Positions 21,230-31,699 of a DNA stretch of 64,000 nt are shown here, in pieces; position 1 is the stretch's first letter, and each line of letters starts with the position of its first letter. The translations under genes were made by a program, and so were the position numbers. This DNA is from Lunularia cruciata. Its lineage: Eukaryota > Streptophyta > Marchantiopsida > Lunulariales > Lunulariaceae. A model generated the notes under the pieces. That model had not been told where the DNA came from, ran no database searches, and saw nothing but the letters and a program-made list of their open reading frames with translations. The DNA lies in assembly GCA_948567375.1 (NCBI GenBank), contig OX419758.1, forward strand, positions 4,035,001 to 4,099,000. The letters are read 5' to 3'.

Positions 21230-21918
21230 CTGTGAGCCGGCCTGTCTCTCACTCAGGATGAACCTCTGATGGCTATTATGGTAGCGCACCATGGACTAAG
21301 AAGGCAAGGAACCCGAACTCCATCATACTCCTCCAAGGCTAACACTCCAAGACTCAAGACATTGCTCACTAGAGAACTCAATGAGAGAGATAGTTGCAAA
21401 TGAAAGGATGATGAGTACCTCCTCACCCCTTGTTTATATACTTGTGAAATAGTTACTTACCAAAGTTACTAATTACCGTAGTAACTCAAGTTACTAGACT
21501 AAAAGTCAAGTAAAGTCAACAAGTAGAAAGGAATATCCATTCACATGGGCATATTCCCCTAAGCATGTGGTCTTATCTTGACCCAACCACTAAGTCAAGG
21601 ATTCCTTCACATGGGCTATCCTTGGAATAAAGAAGAATCCAAAAGAAAAAGGTTTGCGGGCCCAAGAGTTCTCAACTCTTTCCTCAAAGCCAAACACCTA
21701 GGAATAATGCCAAGTCAACACACTAAAATCCAAAATAGTGGTGCTCATCTTTTCTACTTCCTCTAAAGTAAGGTCCACTCTATCTTAGCTATGACTAACT
21801 TTAGCTAACCATGACTAATATAGAACCATCCTTTATCTCTATAAATAATATCTCTTAAGTACTTGTAATACCAAGCTAAATATCACAATACCACACACAT
21901 GCACAAATGGGTGTTACA
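21230..21918 (-). repeat. Right arm of X: inverted LTR, primer site and leader
   Basis: Reverse-complement copy of 18,655-19,334. On the - strand it begins TGTAACACCC at 21,918 and runs through the TATA box, LTR end, primer-like site and leader to 21,230. Both arms therefore point inward. Together they could fold into a hairpin stem of nearly 700 bp. Confidence 0.8.
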
Positions 21919-22464
21919 GACCTTGAAATTTTGAAGGTTGAGACACGCTCCAGCAAGAAGAAGCGTGATCCCAAAGAACTGAGTATGACCTCGTCGTCTT
22001 CCCAAAAGGTGAAGAGACTATGCCCAAAAGCCATTCTTTCGGCCAAGGAGGAAAAGATCCTTGCAAAAGCCAAAGCTAAAGCCTTGCAGAAAGAATTAAA
22101 GGAGGCATTACTCAGGACTCGGGAATTGAGTTTGGAAGAGGAGAAAAAGATGAAGTCTCCAATTTTTCTTGCGGACATCCAATCCGAAGTAAAGGGTCTG
22201 ATCCAAGCCGAGGTAGGCCAACCCGAGGAACCTCGGGTCAAGACCATCAGCAAGCCCGTCACCATTTTGAAGCGTCCCGAAGTCAAGAGGGAACATGGAG
22301 AGATTGCGGACCCAAAGCCAAAGGCAAAGACGGAAAAATTGATAGGAGTTCCCCAATATGATATTGTAGCAGATCTGGCCACCACCAATGCCAACGTTAC
22401 ATTCAAGCAATTGTAGGAAGATAACAAGCTATACAAGAGACAGCTTAATTCGGCCCTCAAGAAG
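21919..22464 (+). pseudogene. Gag of element A, C-terminal part after X
   Basis: The reading continues from 18,650 with LEILKVETRSSKKKRDPKE, then a Lys/Glu-rich, probably coiled-coil tail (AKAKALQKELKEALL) and LIQAEVGQPEEPRV. One stop at 22,414 interrupts it before protease. It matches B at 35,760-35,200. Confidence 0.8.
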
Positions 22465-23960
22465 GTGAGGTCAATGTCAAAGAAGGACTTGTCTGCTATT
22501 TATTGTATTGAACAAGAAGATTTGGGATCTCCCGAGGTAGACGTGGAGATTTCAGGGTGCATGATCACATCGATACCCATTGACTCTGGGTCCGGTGTGA
22601 ATGTCATGACCAAAGATACTCCAAATCAACTCGAGTATCATACATTTAAACCCACACCTCGAGTTTTGAAGTTTGCAGACCAAACCAGGAGACGGCCATT
22701 GAGCATGCTGTCAAACATTACCACGATCATTGGAGGGGTACCCTTCAAGTTGAATTACATTGTGTTGCGACCAGTGACAAAAATTGGTTACCCTTTGTTG
22801 ATCGGCAGACCCTGGTTGTACAGTGCCCAAGTTGTAGTGGATTGGCATCAGCAGAAGTTAAGATTCAAGGACATTTCGTCCAAAGATCAGAAGCTGGTGA
22901 CTGTGAGTTGGACAAAGGTTCCACATCTCGGGGAAACAAGTTTTTCGGAAGAGGAGGACAAATCCAAAGACTCATCGTCTTCGTCCTCAGACAAATCCGA
23001 AGACAAAGTCCAAGTTAATTACTTGGAATGCTACGAGGTAGATGTTGAAGATGAAGATCCATATGACCTCGCCTCGGGTGAACCCGACTTGAAGGAAGGA
23101 GGTTTGATGGCCGCTCGCCTCGGATTAAGCCGAGTAAGCCATGTTGAAGGAGTCATCAACCCCGATGATTGTCAAGATGTGTTATTAACTGAAGGAAAAA
23201 TTTTAAAAATCTCAAAGACAGTCACTTCGGAGGAGTTGGCAGGATACATTGCCCTATTTATAGAGTTCCAGGATGTATTCGCCTGGTCGATTGATCAAAT
23301 GCCGGGTATTCCACAAGAATTCAGAGAACACCGGATTGATTTGGTTGAAGGTGCAGTTCCGGTTCGGCAGCGACAATACCGCCTGAACCCGAAGTACTCG
23401 CTTTTGGTGAAAGATGAAATCGACAAGTACTTAGGGGCCGGAATCATCTTCCCTGTCTTAAGCAATGAATGGGTCTCCCCCATTGTCATTGTCCCGAAGA
23501 AGAAAATAGGGAAGATCCGAGTGTGCCAAGACTTCCAAAAGTTGAACGCAATTACAAGGAAAGATCATCATCCCTTGCCTTTTATCGATACAATTTTAGA
23601 TCAGGTAGCTGGGCATCCTTGTTACAGTTTTCTCGATGGATTTTCAGGGTACAATCAAGTATCCATTCGAGAAGAAGACAAGGATAAAACTACATTCACA
23701 ACCAATTGGGGCACTTTCGCTTACAATCAAATGCCCTTTGGGTTGTGTAATGCTCCCGCTACTTTCCAGCAGATGATGAATTCAATCTTCAAAGATTTCC
23801 TGTGCAATTTGTGGAAGTTTTCATTGATGACTTTTGTGTGTTTGGGCAACGAGATGTACATTTAGATTACCTTTGCCAAATGTTTGAAAGGTGTCGTTTT
23901 GCCGGCTTGTCATTACACCCGGAGAAATGCTTCTTTGCAATGAAGGAGGGAATTCTTTTG
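22465..23960 (+). CDS. Protease and reverse transcriptase of element A
   Basis: Open for 466 codons to 23,865. The protease has the catalytic triad as PIDSGSGVN and a second motif YPLLIGRPWL (22,560-22,870). An acidic Ser-rich linker follows (22,930-23,080). RT starts near 23,270 with FQDVFAWSIDQMPGI, then RQRQYRLNPKYSLLV, IRVCQDFQKLNAITRKDHHPLP, FLDGFSGYNQVSI and MPFGLCNAPATFQQMM. A frameshift just after KDFL moves the catalytic motif FIDDFCVF (about 23,825) into another frame, so the annotated product would lack the active site. Motif style (FLDGFSGYNQ, FGLCNAPATF) is that of the Ogre/Tat/Athila branch, which lacks a chromodomain. Confidence 0.88.
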
Positions 23961-24725
23961 GGGCATTGGGTGTCAAGCTGAGGTATTGAAGTTGATGTTG
24001 AGAAGGTTAAGATAATTGCAGCTTTGGAATCCCCGAAGAACATCCGGGAGCTGAGAGCCTTCTTGGGACATGTCGGATATTATAGACGCTTCGTGTCAAA
24101 CTATGCAGTGCTTGCTGCACCACTTACAAAGCTTCTGAAGAAATCCGAAGACTATCTATGGGAAGCAAATCAAGAAGAAGCTTTCCAGGTATTGAAGAAG
24201 AAATTGGTTGAAGCACTAGTCATGAGGGCCCCAAAGTGGGACGTCCCTTTTCATGTGTATGTGGACACTTTGTCCATGGCCATCGGGGTTGTCTTAAGTC
24301 AGAAGGACAAGAAGAAGAAGGACTACCCGGTGTATTATGCCAGCCAACAACTTTCAGTTTCTGAAAAGAATTATTTGACGACTGAAAGAGAAGCACTCGG
24401 AATGGTGTATGCCTACAAGAAATTTCGTCATTATTTGTTGGGGTATGAGTTTGTCTTCTATGTTGACCATTATGCATTGCAACATTTGGTCAAGAAGGCA
24501 GATTTATCGGGACAAATTGCAAGATGGATCTTGTTATTACAAGAGTTCACGCATACTGTACAAGTAAGGAAGGGAGCTTCGCATCCAAATGTGGACTTCC
24601 TGTCCAGGTTAGAAACTCAAGACCAGGAGTGGAAAATTGACGATCGGTTCCCTGACAAAGAGTTGTATCACTTATCAGCAATGCAAAGTACAAGGTATGC
24701 AGCTGAATATAATATAATTATCTGA
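23961..24725 (+). CDS. RT thumb and RNase H of element A
   Basis: An open frame from 24,024 to 24,725 (upstream stop near 23,980) covers the RT connection (LRAFLGHVGYYRRFV) and RNase H: FHVYVDTLSMAIGVVLSQ with the first catalytic Asp, TTEREALGMVYA with the catalytic Glu, and FYVDHYALQHL with the next Asp. It ends in NVDFLSRLETQ and a linker. Integrase begins 24 codons downstream after a stop. Confidence 0.88.
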
Positions 24726-25975
24726 ATACACTTCATTGTCCTGAGGGGATGGACCCGGAACAGCGGGCAGTCTTTCTCAGGAAAATGGGGCCGTACCAGC
24801 TTAAACACAACATTTTATTTAAGATGGGCGAAGACGAAGTACTTCGGCGATGCTTGGAGTCATACGAAGTAGGAGGAGTAATTGAATCTTTACACTCCGA
24901 GGCATCGGGAGGACACTATGCTCTGAAGAATACTGTAAAGAAAACTCTTTTGGCAGGGTATTGGTGGCCAACAATGTACAAAGATGTACATGCTCATATC
25001 CGAAGCTGTGATGCTTGTCAGAGAACGGGGAAGCCGACGGCTACTTCTCAATGGCCTTTGAGACCAATTTTGCCTTTGGCCCCATTTGAGAAATGGGGGA
25101 TTGATTTTGTGGGTCCCATTCAACTAGTGACCCGAGTCACAAGAAAGCGCTACATTTTAGTTTGCATTGACTATGCTACCAAGATGGTCGAAGCGGAAGC
25201 AACTTGCGGAATTTTTCTTTCGAAACATCATCTCCCGATATGGGTGCCCCCTGGAATTGGTCAGTGACCGAGGCACACATTTTTTGAACTCAGTAATGGA
25301 GTCGTTAACCAAGTACTTTCAGATTAAACATCGGAAGACGACTCCTTACAACCCAAAAGCAAATGGCTTAACGGAAAAAGCGAATGGGTTACTTTGTAAA
25401 ATTTTGAATAAGGTGACTGTCAATTATGCCTATGATTGGGATACAAAATTACCAGCCGTGTTGTGGGCATATCGAACGACAGAGAAGATTGCAACCAAAA
25501 AAACTCCATACTTCTTGACATATGGCTTGCATCCCATATTGCCAGTTGAATTTGAAGTTCCGACATATCGGGTTCTGTGCAAAGAACAAATGTCAGAAGA
25601 AGAAAGTCAGGATCTTTGGATTCATCAACTGATGTGGTTTGAAGAGAAAAGAGACGATGCAATGCAAACCACAAAAGAAGTACAAGCACAGAGGAAAGTC
25701 AGGCACGATAAGAGAATCAAGCCTATGACTGTACGAGAAGGGGATGTGGTTTTGTTATATGACAATTGCCGAATATTTTTTCCAGGCAAGTTGCATGTGA
25801 GATGGATGGGTCCCTATTGAGTTCTTCATCTTTACAAAAATGAATCCATGCAGCTTGTCGACTTGGAAGGTAATCCTTTTGCCACTCGAGTAAACAGGTG
25901 GAGAGTTCGGAGATATTGGACCATAGACTCAGAAGTTTCTAAGACACCCGAGATCTATGTTTGCAGGGACGCTCA
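24726..25975 (+). pseudogene. Integrase of element A
   Basis: The zinc-binding domain is intact (H in LHSEASGGHYA, C in IRSCDACQRTG; 24,890-25,030). The core has the first catalytic Asp in WGIDFVGPI (about 25,090). A deletion with frameshift near 25,205 removes about eight codons compared with element B and splits the frame. The second Asp is in LVSDRGTHFL and the Glu in NGLTEKANGLL (25,260-25,390), open in the second frame to 25,820. The C-terminal region (VVLLYDNCRIFFPGKLHVRWMG) resembles the GPF-type module. The gene ends in ICRDAH-like sequence and a stop at 25,981. No chromodomain is present. Confidence 0.88.
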
Positions 25976-25993
25976 CATTTGAGGGAGGGGGTA
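25975..25993 (+). other. Polypurine tract of element A
   Basis: The stretch cacatttgagggagggggta directly precedes the 3' LTR start TGTGGTGCCC at 25,994. The same tract is seen in element B (31,673-31,692, - strand). Confidence 0.88.
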
Positions 25994-26407
25994 TGTGGTG
26001 CCCACATTTTTTTGTTTTTTTCAAAATAAAGGAGAAGAAGTGTATAGAGAAGTCGGATTGTGCCTGTATGGCCGAAGAAGGTGAAGAAAAGAGTCTTTGG
26101 GATGAAACCCGAAGTAAAGTGACTTCGGGTCATAAGGCAAAGTACTCGGAAATGCCCTGTCAGCATACAACCCGAAGTAAATTGTCTTTGGATCGGGGGG
26201 AGCTCAACCCGAGGTGAAGACCGTCTAAAAACCTTTCGTCGGGGCGAGAAATTCAAGAAGGGGCCGTTTCAAAACTGGTGGCTCATACGCGCAAAGGTTG
26301 ATTGACAGTGACAGATGCATGCCGGAGGTGTGATTTCTTGGTAGAAACTTGAAGTGACAAAAGACAAAGAAGCACAACTCTTTAAAAATTGAAACTGCAA
26401 TGACGAA

Positions 26408-28981
26408 ATGTTGAGCAATTTTCCTTTGCCGTTGACAAGTTGTCTTGCAGATGATCGGGGAAAGAGAAATAGAGTTGGACTCGTGGTAGTGCGTAAGGAA
26501 GAAGTCGCGAGAGTGAAATTGAGAGAAAGTGAGAAAGCAGAAGAGATGGGAGGAGGGAAGAAGAATTCCAAATTCGCGGTGAGAAATCATGCGATTCGGA
26601 GATTAGATGTAATAGCAAGGATCGAAGCCTTGAGCCGACTTTGGATAACCTTTCTAGCATGGAACTAGAACGTAAGTTTTCCAGGATTCATGACAGAAAT
26701 CATCGAGAGTAAGTGTCTCGATGGACCCGAGGAAGAAGGGAAGAGAGGAAATCCGGCTCGGTGGACAGAGTCAGATTGGAGACTTGTAGTCGGGAAGGAG
26801 GCGGGCTCGGAGCAGGGAGCCACGTTCTTGGGGAAAGGAGAGATAGCCCAAGAAACTCAGGAGGTGAGAGATGCCTTCTTGTCGAAGAGAACAAAGAATG
26901 GGTACAAGGTTGAGAGTTACAAGGATCCAGTGAAGAGAGTGAACGTGAGTGCTCTCATGGCAATTTTGAAGCCGGAGAGAACGACTTACATGATGAAACA
27001 CCAAGCGGTGTTCTTCCATAAGTTGTTTGCAAGAGAGCCTATAAATTGGGCGAGGTGTTTTCACAAGAGAACGAGGCAGATGGTGTGGAATCCGCGGGAT
27101 AAGTCGCCTCTACATTACATTGTGCCGTTTGCAGCACACTTCTACCTTGGGCTCAATTTGCTGAACTCGGCGGAGCGGAATTGGATGGTGTCGAACTTTC
27201 ATCCTGATGTGCGGAAGGAGGTCGATGTCGAGGAGCAGCAATATATTCTCCAAACCCAGAGCACGGACGACTACTACGTGAAGACAAGGAAAAACATAGA
27301 GGTCATAGTGAGTACCCTGACAAAGAAGAGGACTTGGCGAGCAGAAGCCGAAGAAAACAAGAAACCTTGGAAGATGCAGAGAAGTAACCCGAGGCAAGGA
27401 ATGGTGGTAATTGAGTCAGAAGATGAAGACTCAGAAGGCGAGGCCGAGCTCAAAATGGAGGACTCGGAACATGAGGAGGAACCTGAGCTGACACTGCAGA
27501 GCAGAGATACGAGCAGTGATAGTGAAGACGGTGGAGAGATGACCTCGGCGCCAGCGGCTGAAGAATACAAAGAAGAAGTGCAAGCCGAGGTAGAAGCCAA
27601 AGACAATACAGCACTTGAAGACAAAGTACCGATGCCAGAGGACAAGAAGATTGCAGTACAGCAAGGAGTTCACTCGTGACGTAAGGCAAAGTGTGAGGCG
27701 GGGCGGAGTCGAGTGAAGGCAGAGGTTGAAGAAAGCTCGGGCAGTGAGGCATCAATCCCAATACGAAGACTCCACAGAAGAAGGGGAGTATCAGGAGAAC
27801 ACAAGGAGAAAAGAGAGACCACTCCGCAGGGGGAAGAAGTTGCCAATGATGGAGTGGAGTACCTGCGAGAGGTAGTGTGCACGTTGTTGGTAAAGTTGGA
27901 GTAGAAGAAGAAGGAGATGCAGTCGACTTGTCCCAAGGTAAAGACTACATTGCAGGTGGTAGCAAGATTAGAAGAAGAGAACTCGGAGTTGAAGAGGAGT
28001 GTAACCCGAGGTGAGGAGGAGAAAGAAGTACTGCGAACGGAGGCAGTAGAGAGAAGTCAGGTAATTGAAGACCTGAAGAGAGAAGTGAGCTATCGAGAGG
28101 ATCTTGCGAGGAAGAGTGACATCACACGAGAGAGACAGGTAGCTGAATACAAAATCTTGAAGCAGCAGTTTGCTGATTCAAGAGTAGAGCTTATTCATGC
28201 TATGGCAAGGGTAGCAGCGAAGGATCAAGAGCTAGATAGAGTGATGGAGAGTATGGAGGAGAAAAAACAACTTTGGCAACAAGAGTTGGCTGTGCGGTAT
28301 AGAGAAGAAGAGAGATTACGAGAGTTACTTCGTAATCAGGAAGAGAAGATTGAACAGAAGGAGAAAGAGAAGGAAGCAGTGAAAGTTGAATTCGAGACAG
28401 AGTTGGCAATGTACCGAGAGGAATGGCTTGCAGATCGGGAACGAGAAAGGAAGACAAGATTGGAGCCATTACAAGAGATAGTCCTCAGGGTAAACGTGAT
28501 GTTAAGTACGGAGGCCAGCGTTTGAATTGAAGAAGCGCGTCTGCACGAGTTGAAGTTGTTGGTGCAGGAGACGAGGCAAAGACAAGCGAAGGACACTGAG
28601 ATGAATGCCTTGTTAATCAAATTAAGAACTCGTGTAGACAGAAAGGTTTTGGAGGTAGAGGATAACATTTCAATTAGATTAGACTTAGTGAAAGTAGAGC
28701 TAGAAAAACTTTGGAAAGATGTTAAAGCAAAACCCGAAGTAGATAACGTAAGAGTCCAAATGTCTTCGGAGTTACCATTAGAGACATTAGAGAAGAGTGT
28801 GTTGGGGGATAAGGAGTTAGATAGATTACCTGATAGTGCAATTTCAGATCAAGAAAGAGAATTACTGGATCTGGTAGAAAATGTAGGAGTTGTGAAACCC
28901 GAGGAAAATGTAGTAGGAAGTAAGATTACTTTGGGATCGGGTTTGAAAGCCAAGGAAGAAATAGACATTGGATTGGATTAG
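26408..28981 (+). pseudogene. LTR-encoded acidic coiled-coil protein, full-length copy (element A, 3' LTR)
   Basis: The reading spans about 857 codons with four internal stops (near 26,668, 27,679, 27,904 and 28,525) and no large gap. In order: a conserved N-terminal region of ~300 residues (KNGYKVESYKD, TTYMMKHQAVFFHKLF, PINWARCFHKRTRQMVW, HYIVPFAAHFYLGLNLLNS); a basic patch; an acidic stretch (SEDEDSEGEAELKMEDSEHE, ~27,420-27,490); a long Glu/Lys/Arg coiled coil (~27,940-28,680); and a C-terminal tail ending EEIDIGLD. No signal peptide or membrane segment is visible, which argues against an envelope protein. I do not recognise the family. In the genomic RNA this copy would sit downstream of pol, where some plant elements carry an extra ORF. 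Confidence 0.78.
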
Positions 28982-29096
28982 TAATAGATTTGAGATTTGA
29001 AGAGGCAGATATGAAGAGGTGCATTGTCATTTCGGATCTGCAGGTTAGAAGAGTTGTTGTTGAACGGTATAGTTGTTAGAACTATCGATTGCTTCA

Positions 29097-29105
29097 CTAT
29101 TTAAG
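29097..29105 (+). promoter_or_regulatory. Proximal TATA-like box of the giant LTR
   Basis: The sequence ctatttaag lies 120 bp after the end of the LTR ORF and about 670 bp before the LTR end. It recurs at about 152 and 5039 (+ strand) and 11,587-11,595 (- strand). It is deleted from A's 5' LTR and mutated to ctacttaag in B's 5' LTR (about 38,515). It would be the promoter for gag-pol RNA. Confidence 0.5.
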
Positions 29106-29777
29106 AGTGGCATTCGCAGGAAATTGTTGTTCAGTGCTCATTATTTCTGAGAATAGATAAAGCAAAGTGCTGTGAAGCAATGCTTGTCGCTTGAGCTTGA
29201 TTCCAAGTATCAACTTTGTGATTGTGTTTGTGAGTGTGTGGAGAAATTCAAAGTGCAAGTCAGTGTGCTTGTTGGATGTTGGATCCATAGCCGTGATCTT
29301 CATTCTGTGTGTTTGATCTTGAGTGAAGTGCAATCGAAGCAATGCTTTGACAGATCTGAGAGGAATTGTAGTGTTGGTAGTATTCTGCATTTGTAAGTGC
29401 ATTGCAAAGTTGATGTGAAGCAATTTTGATCGAGGAAGTTGTGCCTTCAATGGAGGGGTGGAACACAATTCTGAGGTGAAGTCATTTTGCAGTGAAGTGC
29501 CATTTTCGGGAGAGCTTGAATCATCACAATCAAGATTGTTTGGAAAGATTTGATGGATTTGTGATTAAGGAGTGTGAATTTGTGACAAGACTACAAGTCG
29601 GTGCTTGTTACTCTCTTTTGGGTGTGGTTTCTACCTGAGAGATTGAAGACACAACCAAGAAGAACTGAAATTGTTACTTTGCTTTGTATTTGGACATTTC
29701 TGACTCGTATCTCTGCGGGAACGAACTTTACTTACCTGATTACCACAAAATGATATTTGCCGGGTTGTCACAACTAC

Positions 29778-31259
29778 ACTAGTGGGTAACCCTTCTACAT
29801 CTTCATCTCTTGACCCACTCTTCTCCAATGTCTCCAATGGTAACTCCAAAGACATCTGCACTCCTATGTTATCTACTTCGGGTTTGGCTGTAACATCCTT
29901 CCGAAGTTTATCTATCCCCAACTTCACTAAGTCTAGTCTAATTGCAATATTGTCTTCTACCTCTAATATCTTTCTATCTACACAAGTCCTGAGACTTATC
30001 AACAGCACATTCAAATTGGTATCTTTTGCCTTGTCTCTTGCACCAACAATTTCAACTCGTGTAGCCTTGTCTCTTTAATTTGAACATTGGCCTATGTACT
30101 CAACATCGTGTTCATCCTGAGGAAAATCTCCTTCAACGGCTCTAATTGCATTTTTCTTTCTTGCTCTCGATCTACAAGCCAATCCTCCTTGTACATTGCC
30201 AACTCTGCTTCAAACTCGGCTTTCACCTTCCGAGTCTTCATCTTCTGACTCGATCACCACCATGCCTTGCCTCGGGTTTCCTCTCCTGGTCTTTCGAGGT
30301 TTCGTCTTGTCTTCGGCTTCACCTTGCCAACTTTGCTTCTTCAATTTTGGAGTACTCACTTCTATCTCCACATTCTTCCCCGTCTTCTTGTAGTACTCGT
30401 CTGTGCTTCTGCTTTGTAAGATGTACTACTGCTTCTCTTCATTGACCTCCCTTCTTAAATTGGGATGGAAATGCAACACCATCCGAGTTTGCTCCGCCAA
30501 GTTTAGCAAATTCAATCTGAAGTAGAAATGGGCTGCAAATGGCACAATGTAATGTAGAGGCGATTTATCCCTCAGATTCCACACCATTTGTTGAGTTCTG
30601 CCATAGAAACACCTCACCTAATTAATTGGTTCTCCTGCAAACAATTTGTGAAAGAATACCGCTTGGTGTTTCATCACATAGGTTGTTCTCTCCGGCTTCA
30701 AGATTGCCATTAGAGCACTCACAATTCCTTTCTTGACAAGATCTTTATAGCTCTCGACTTTGTATCCATTCTTCGTCCGCTTTGACGACAATGCATCTCT
30801 CACTTCTTGGGTTTCTTTGGCTATCTCTCCCTTCCCCAAGAACGTGGCACCCTACTCCGGGCCTGCTTCCTTCCTGAGTACTAGTCTCCAATCCGACTCT
30901 GTCCAGCGAGCCGGATTTCCTCTCTTCCCTTCTTCCTCAAGCCCATCAAGACACTTGCTCTTGATGATCTCAGTGATGAAACCTGGAAAACTAATATTCC
31001 AGTTCCATGCCAAGAATGTAATCTGAAGTCGGCTCAAGACTTCTATTCTTGCGATTATGTCTAACCTCCAAATTGCATGATTCCTCACTGCAAATTTGGA
31101 GTTCTTCTTTCCTCCTCCTATCTCTCCTACTTTCTCACTATCTCTCGGTTTCACTCTCTGGACTTCTCCCTTACACACTAGCACGTCTCCAACTCTATTT
31201 CGCTTCCCACGATCACCTGTAGGTTGACTTCTCAACGGCAAAGGAAAATTGCTATACAT
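29778..31259 (-). pseudogene. LTR-encoded coiled-coil protein, copy in B's 3' LTR (internal deletion)
   Basis: The start MYSNFPLPLRSQ at 31,259 lies 27 bases after TATAAAAAT (31,278-31,286). The conserved N-terminal region (KNGYKVESYKD, TTYVMKHQAVFFHKLFAGEP) is at 31,100-30,450. The acidic region is followed abruptly, near 30,225, by late coiled-coil sequence because of the ~900-bp deletion. The C-terminal part is at 30,014-29,778 and continues at 13,644 beyond element A. Several stops. Confidence 0.75.
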
Positions 31260-31672
31260 TACTTCGTCGCGAGCTCAATTTTTATAGAGTTGCACTTTCT
31301 TTGTCTTTCTTCACTTTGAGTTTCTACCGAGAAATCACACCTCTTGCATGCACCTGTCATTGTCAATCAAACTTCGCGCGTATGGGCCGGCAGTTTTGAA
31401 CGGTCCCTTCTTGAATTTCTTGCCCCGACAAAAGTTTGTTAGACTGACTTGGCCTTGAGTTGAGCTCCCCTCGATACGAAGACTCCTTACTTTGGGTTGT
31501 ATGCTGACAGGGCATTTCCAAGTACTTTGCCTCATGACCCAAAGTCACTTTACTTTGGGTTTCATCCTGAAGACTCTTTTCTTTGCCTTCTTCAGCCATA
31601 CAGGCGCAATCCGACTCCTTTATACACTTATTCTTCTTTATTTTGAAAAAAACAAAAAATGTGGGCACCACA
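29778..31672 (-). repeat. B's 3' LTR (first fragment)
   Basis: On the - strand it starts TGTGGTGCCC at 31,672, straight after B's polypurine tract, and runs to the element A insertion point. Compared with B's 5' LTR about 900 bp are missing near 30,225, where the sequence jumps from the coiled-coil part (matching 39,235) to the acidic part (matching 40,145). ACTAC at 29,773-29,777 is the right target duplication of element A. Confidence 0.85.
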
Positions 31673-31692
31673 TACCCCCTCCCTCAAATGTG
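31673..31692 (-). other. Polypurine tract of element B
   Basis: On the - strand, cacatttgagggagggggta immediately before the 3' LTR start, identical in position and nearly in sequence to that of element A. Confidence 0.85.
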
Positions 31693-31699
31693 AGCATCC

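Larger units (their letters stand above)
18655..21918. mobile_element. Insertion X: composite with two LTRs in inverted orientation
   Basis: X splits gag of element A between WPDL and EILKVETR; element B has the uninterrupted sequence at about 35,755-35,770. The target duplication is GACC, or GACCT with a shared T (18,651-18,655 and 21,919-21,923). The left end reads TATAACACCC and the right end is the complement of TGTAACACCC. Arms of 680 and 689 bp are inverted copies of one LTR plus its primer site and leader. Between them lie a - strand LTR, primer site and gag start of a second element (19,335-about 20,100) and a + strand protease-RT fragment (20,113-21,229). The TG...CA ends and 4-5 bp duplication point to retroviral-type integration, not a DNA transposase. 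Confidence 0.8.
13645..29772 (+). mobile_element. Element A: full-length Athila/Tat-like Ty3/gypsy retrotransposon, 16.1 kb
   Basis: It has a 5' LTR (13,645-16,583), tRNA-Asp primer-binding site, gag, protease, RT, RNase H, integrase, polypurine tract and 3' LTR (25,994-29,772). The ends are TG...CA and the identical ACTAC duplication sits at 13,640-13,644 and 29,773-29,777. The host sequence, B's 3' LTR on the - strand, can be read straight across the insertion. It is the youngest of the large elements by nesting and by its high CpG content. It is itself split by insertion X. Frameshifts in gag, RT and integrase, and loss of the proximal promoter in the 5' LTR, make it non-functional as it stands. 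Confidence 0.92.
25994..29772 (+). repeat. 3' giant LTR of element A (3779 bp)
   Basis: The most complete LTR of this family here. It has TGTGGTGCCC at the start; a degraded upstream TATA box (tttaaaaat, 26,381); the LTR-encoded ORF (26,408-28,981); the proximal TATA-like box ctatttaag (29,097-29,105); about 670 bp of presumed R-U5; and TGTCACA at the end. ACTAC follows at 29,773-29,777. Confidence 0.9.

Noticed and set aside
18655-21918. X as a DNA transposon with long terminal inverted repeats
   Set aside because: The ends are TG...CA, the duplication is 4-5 bp, and each arm contains a TATA box, LTR-like end and tRNA-type primer site. No transposase is visible.
26408-28981. Host gene for a myosin-like coiled-coil protein
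   Set aside because: The ORF occurs inside both LTRs of elements A and B and in relics, always at the same LTR position, so it is element-encoded.
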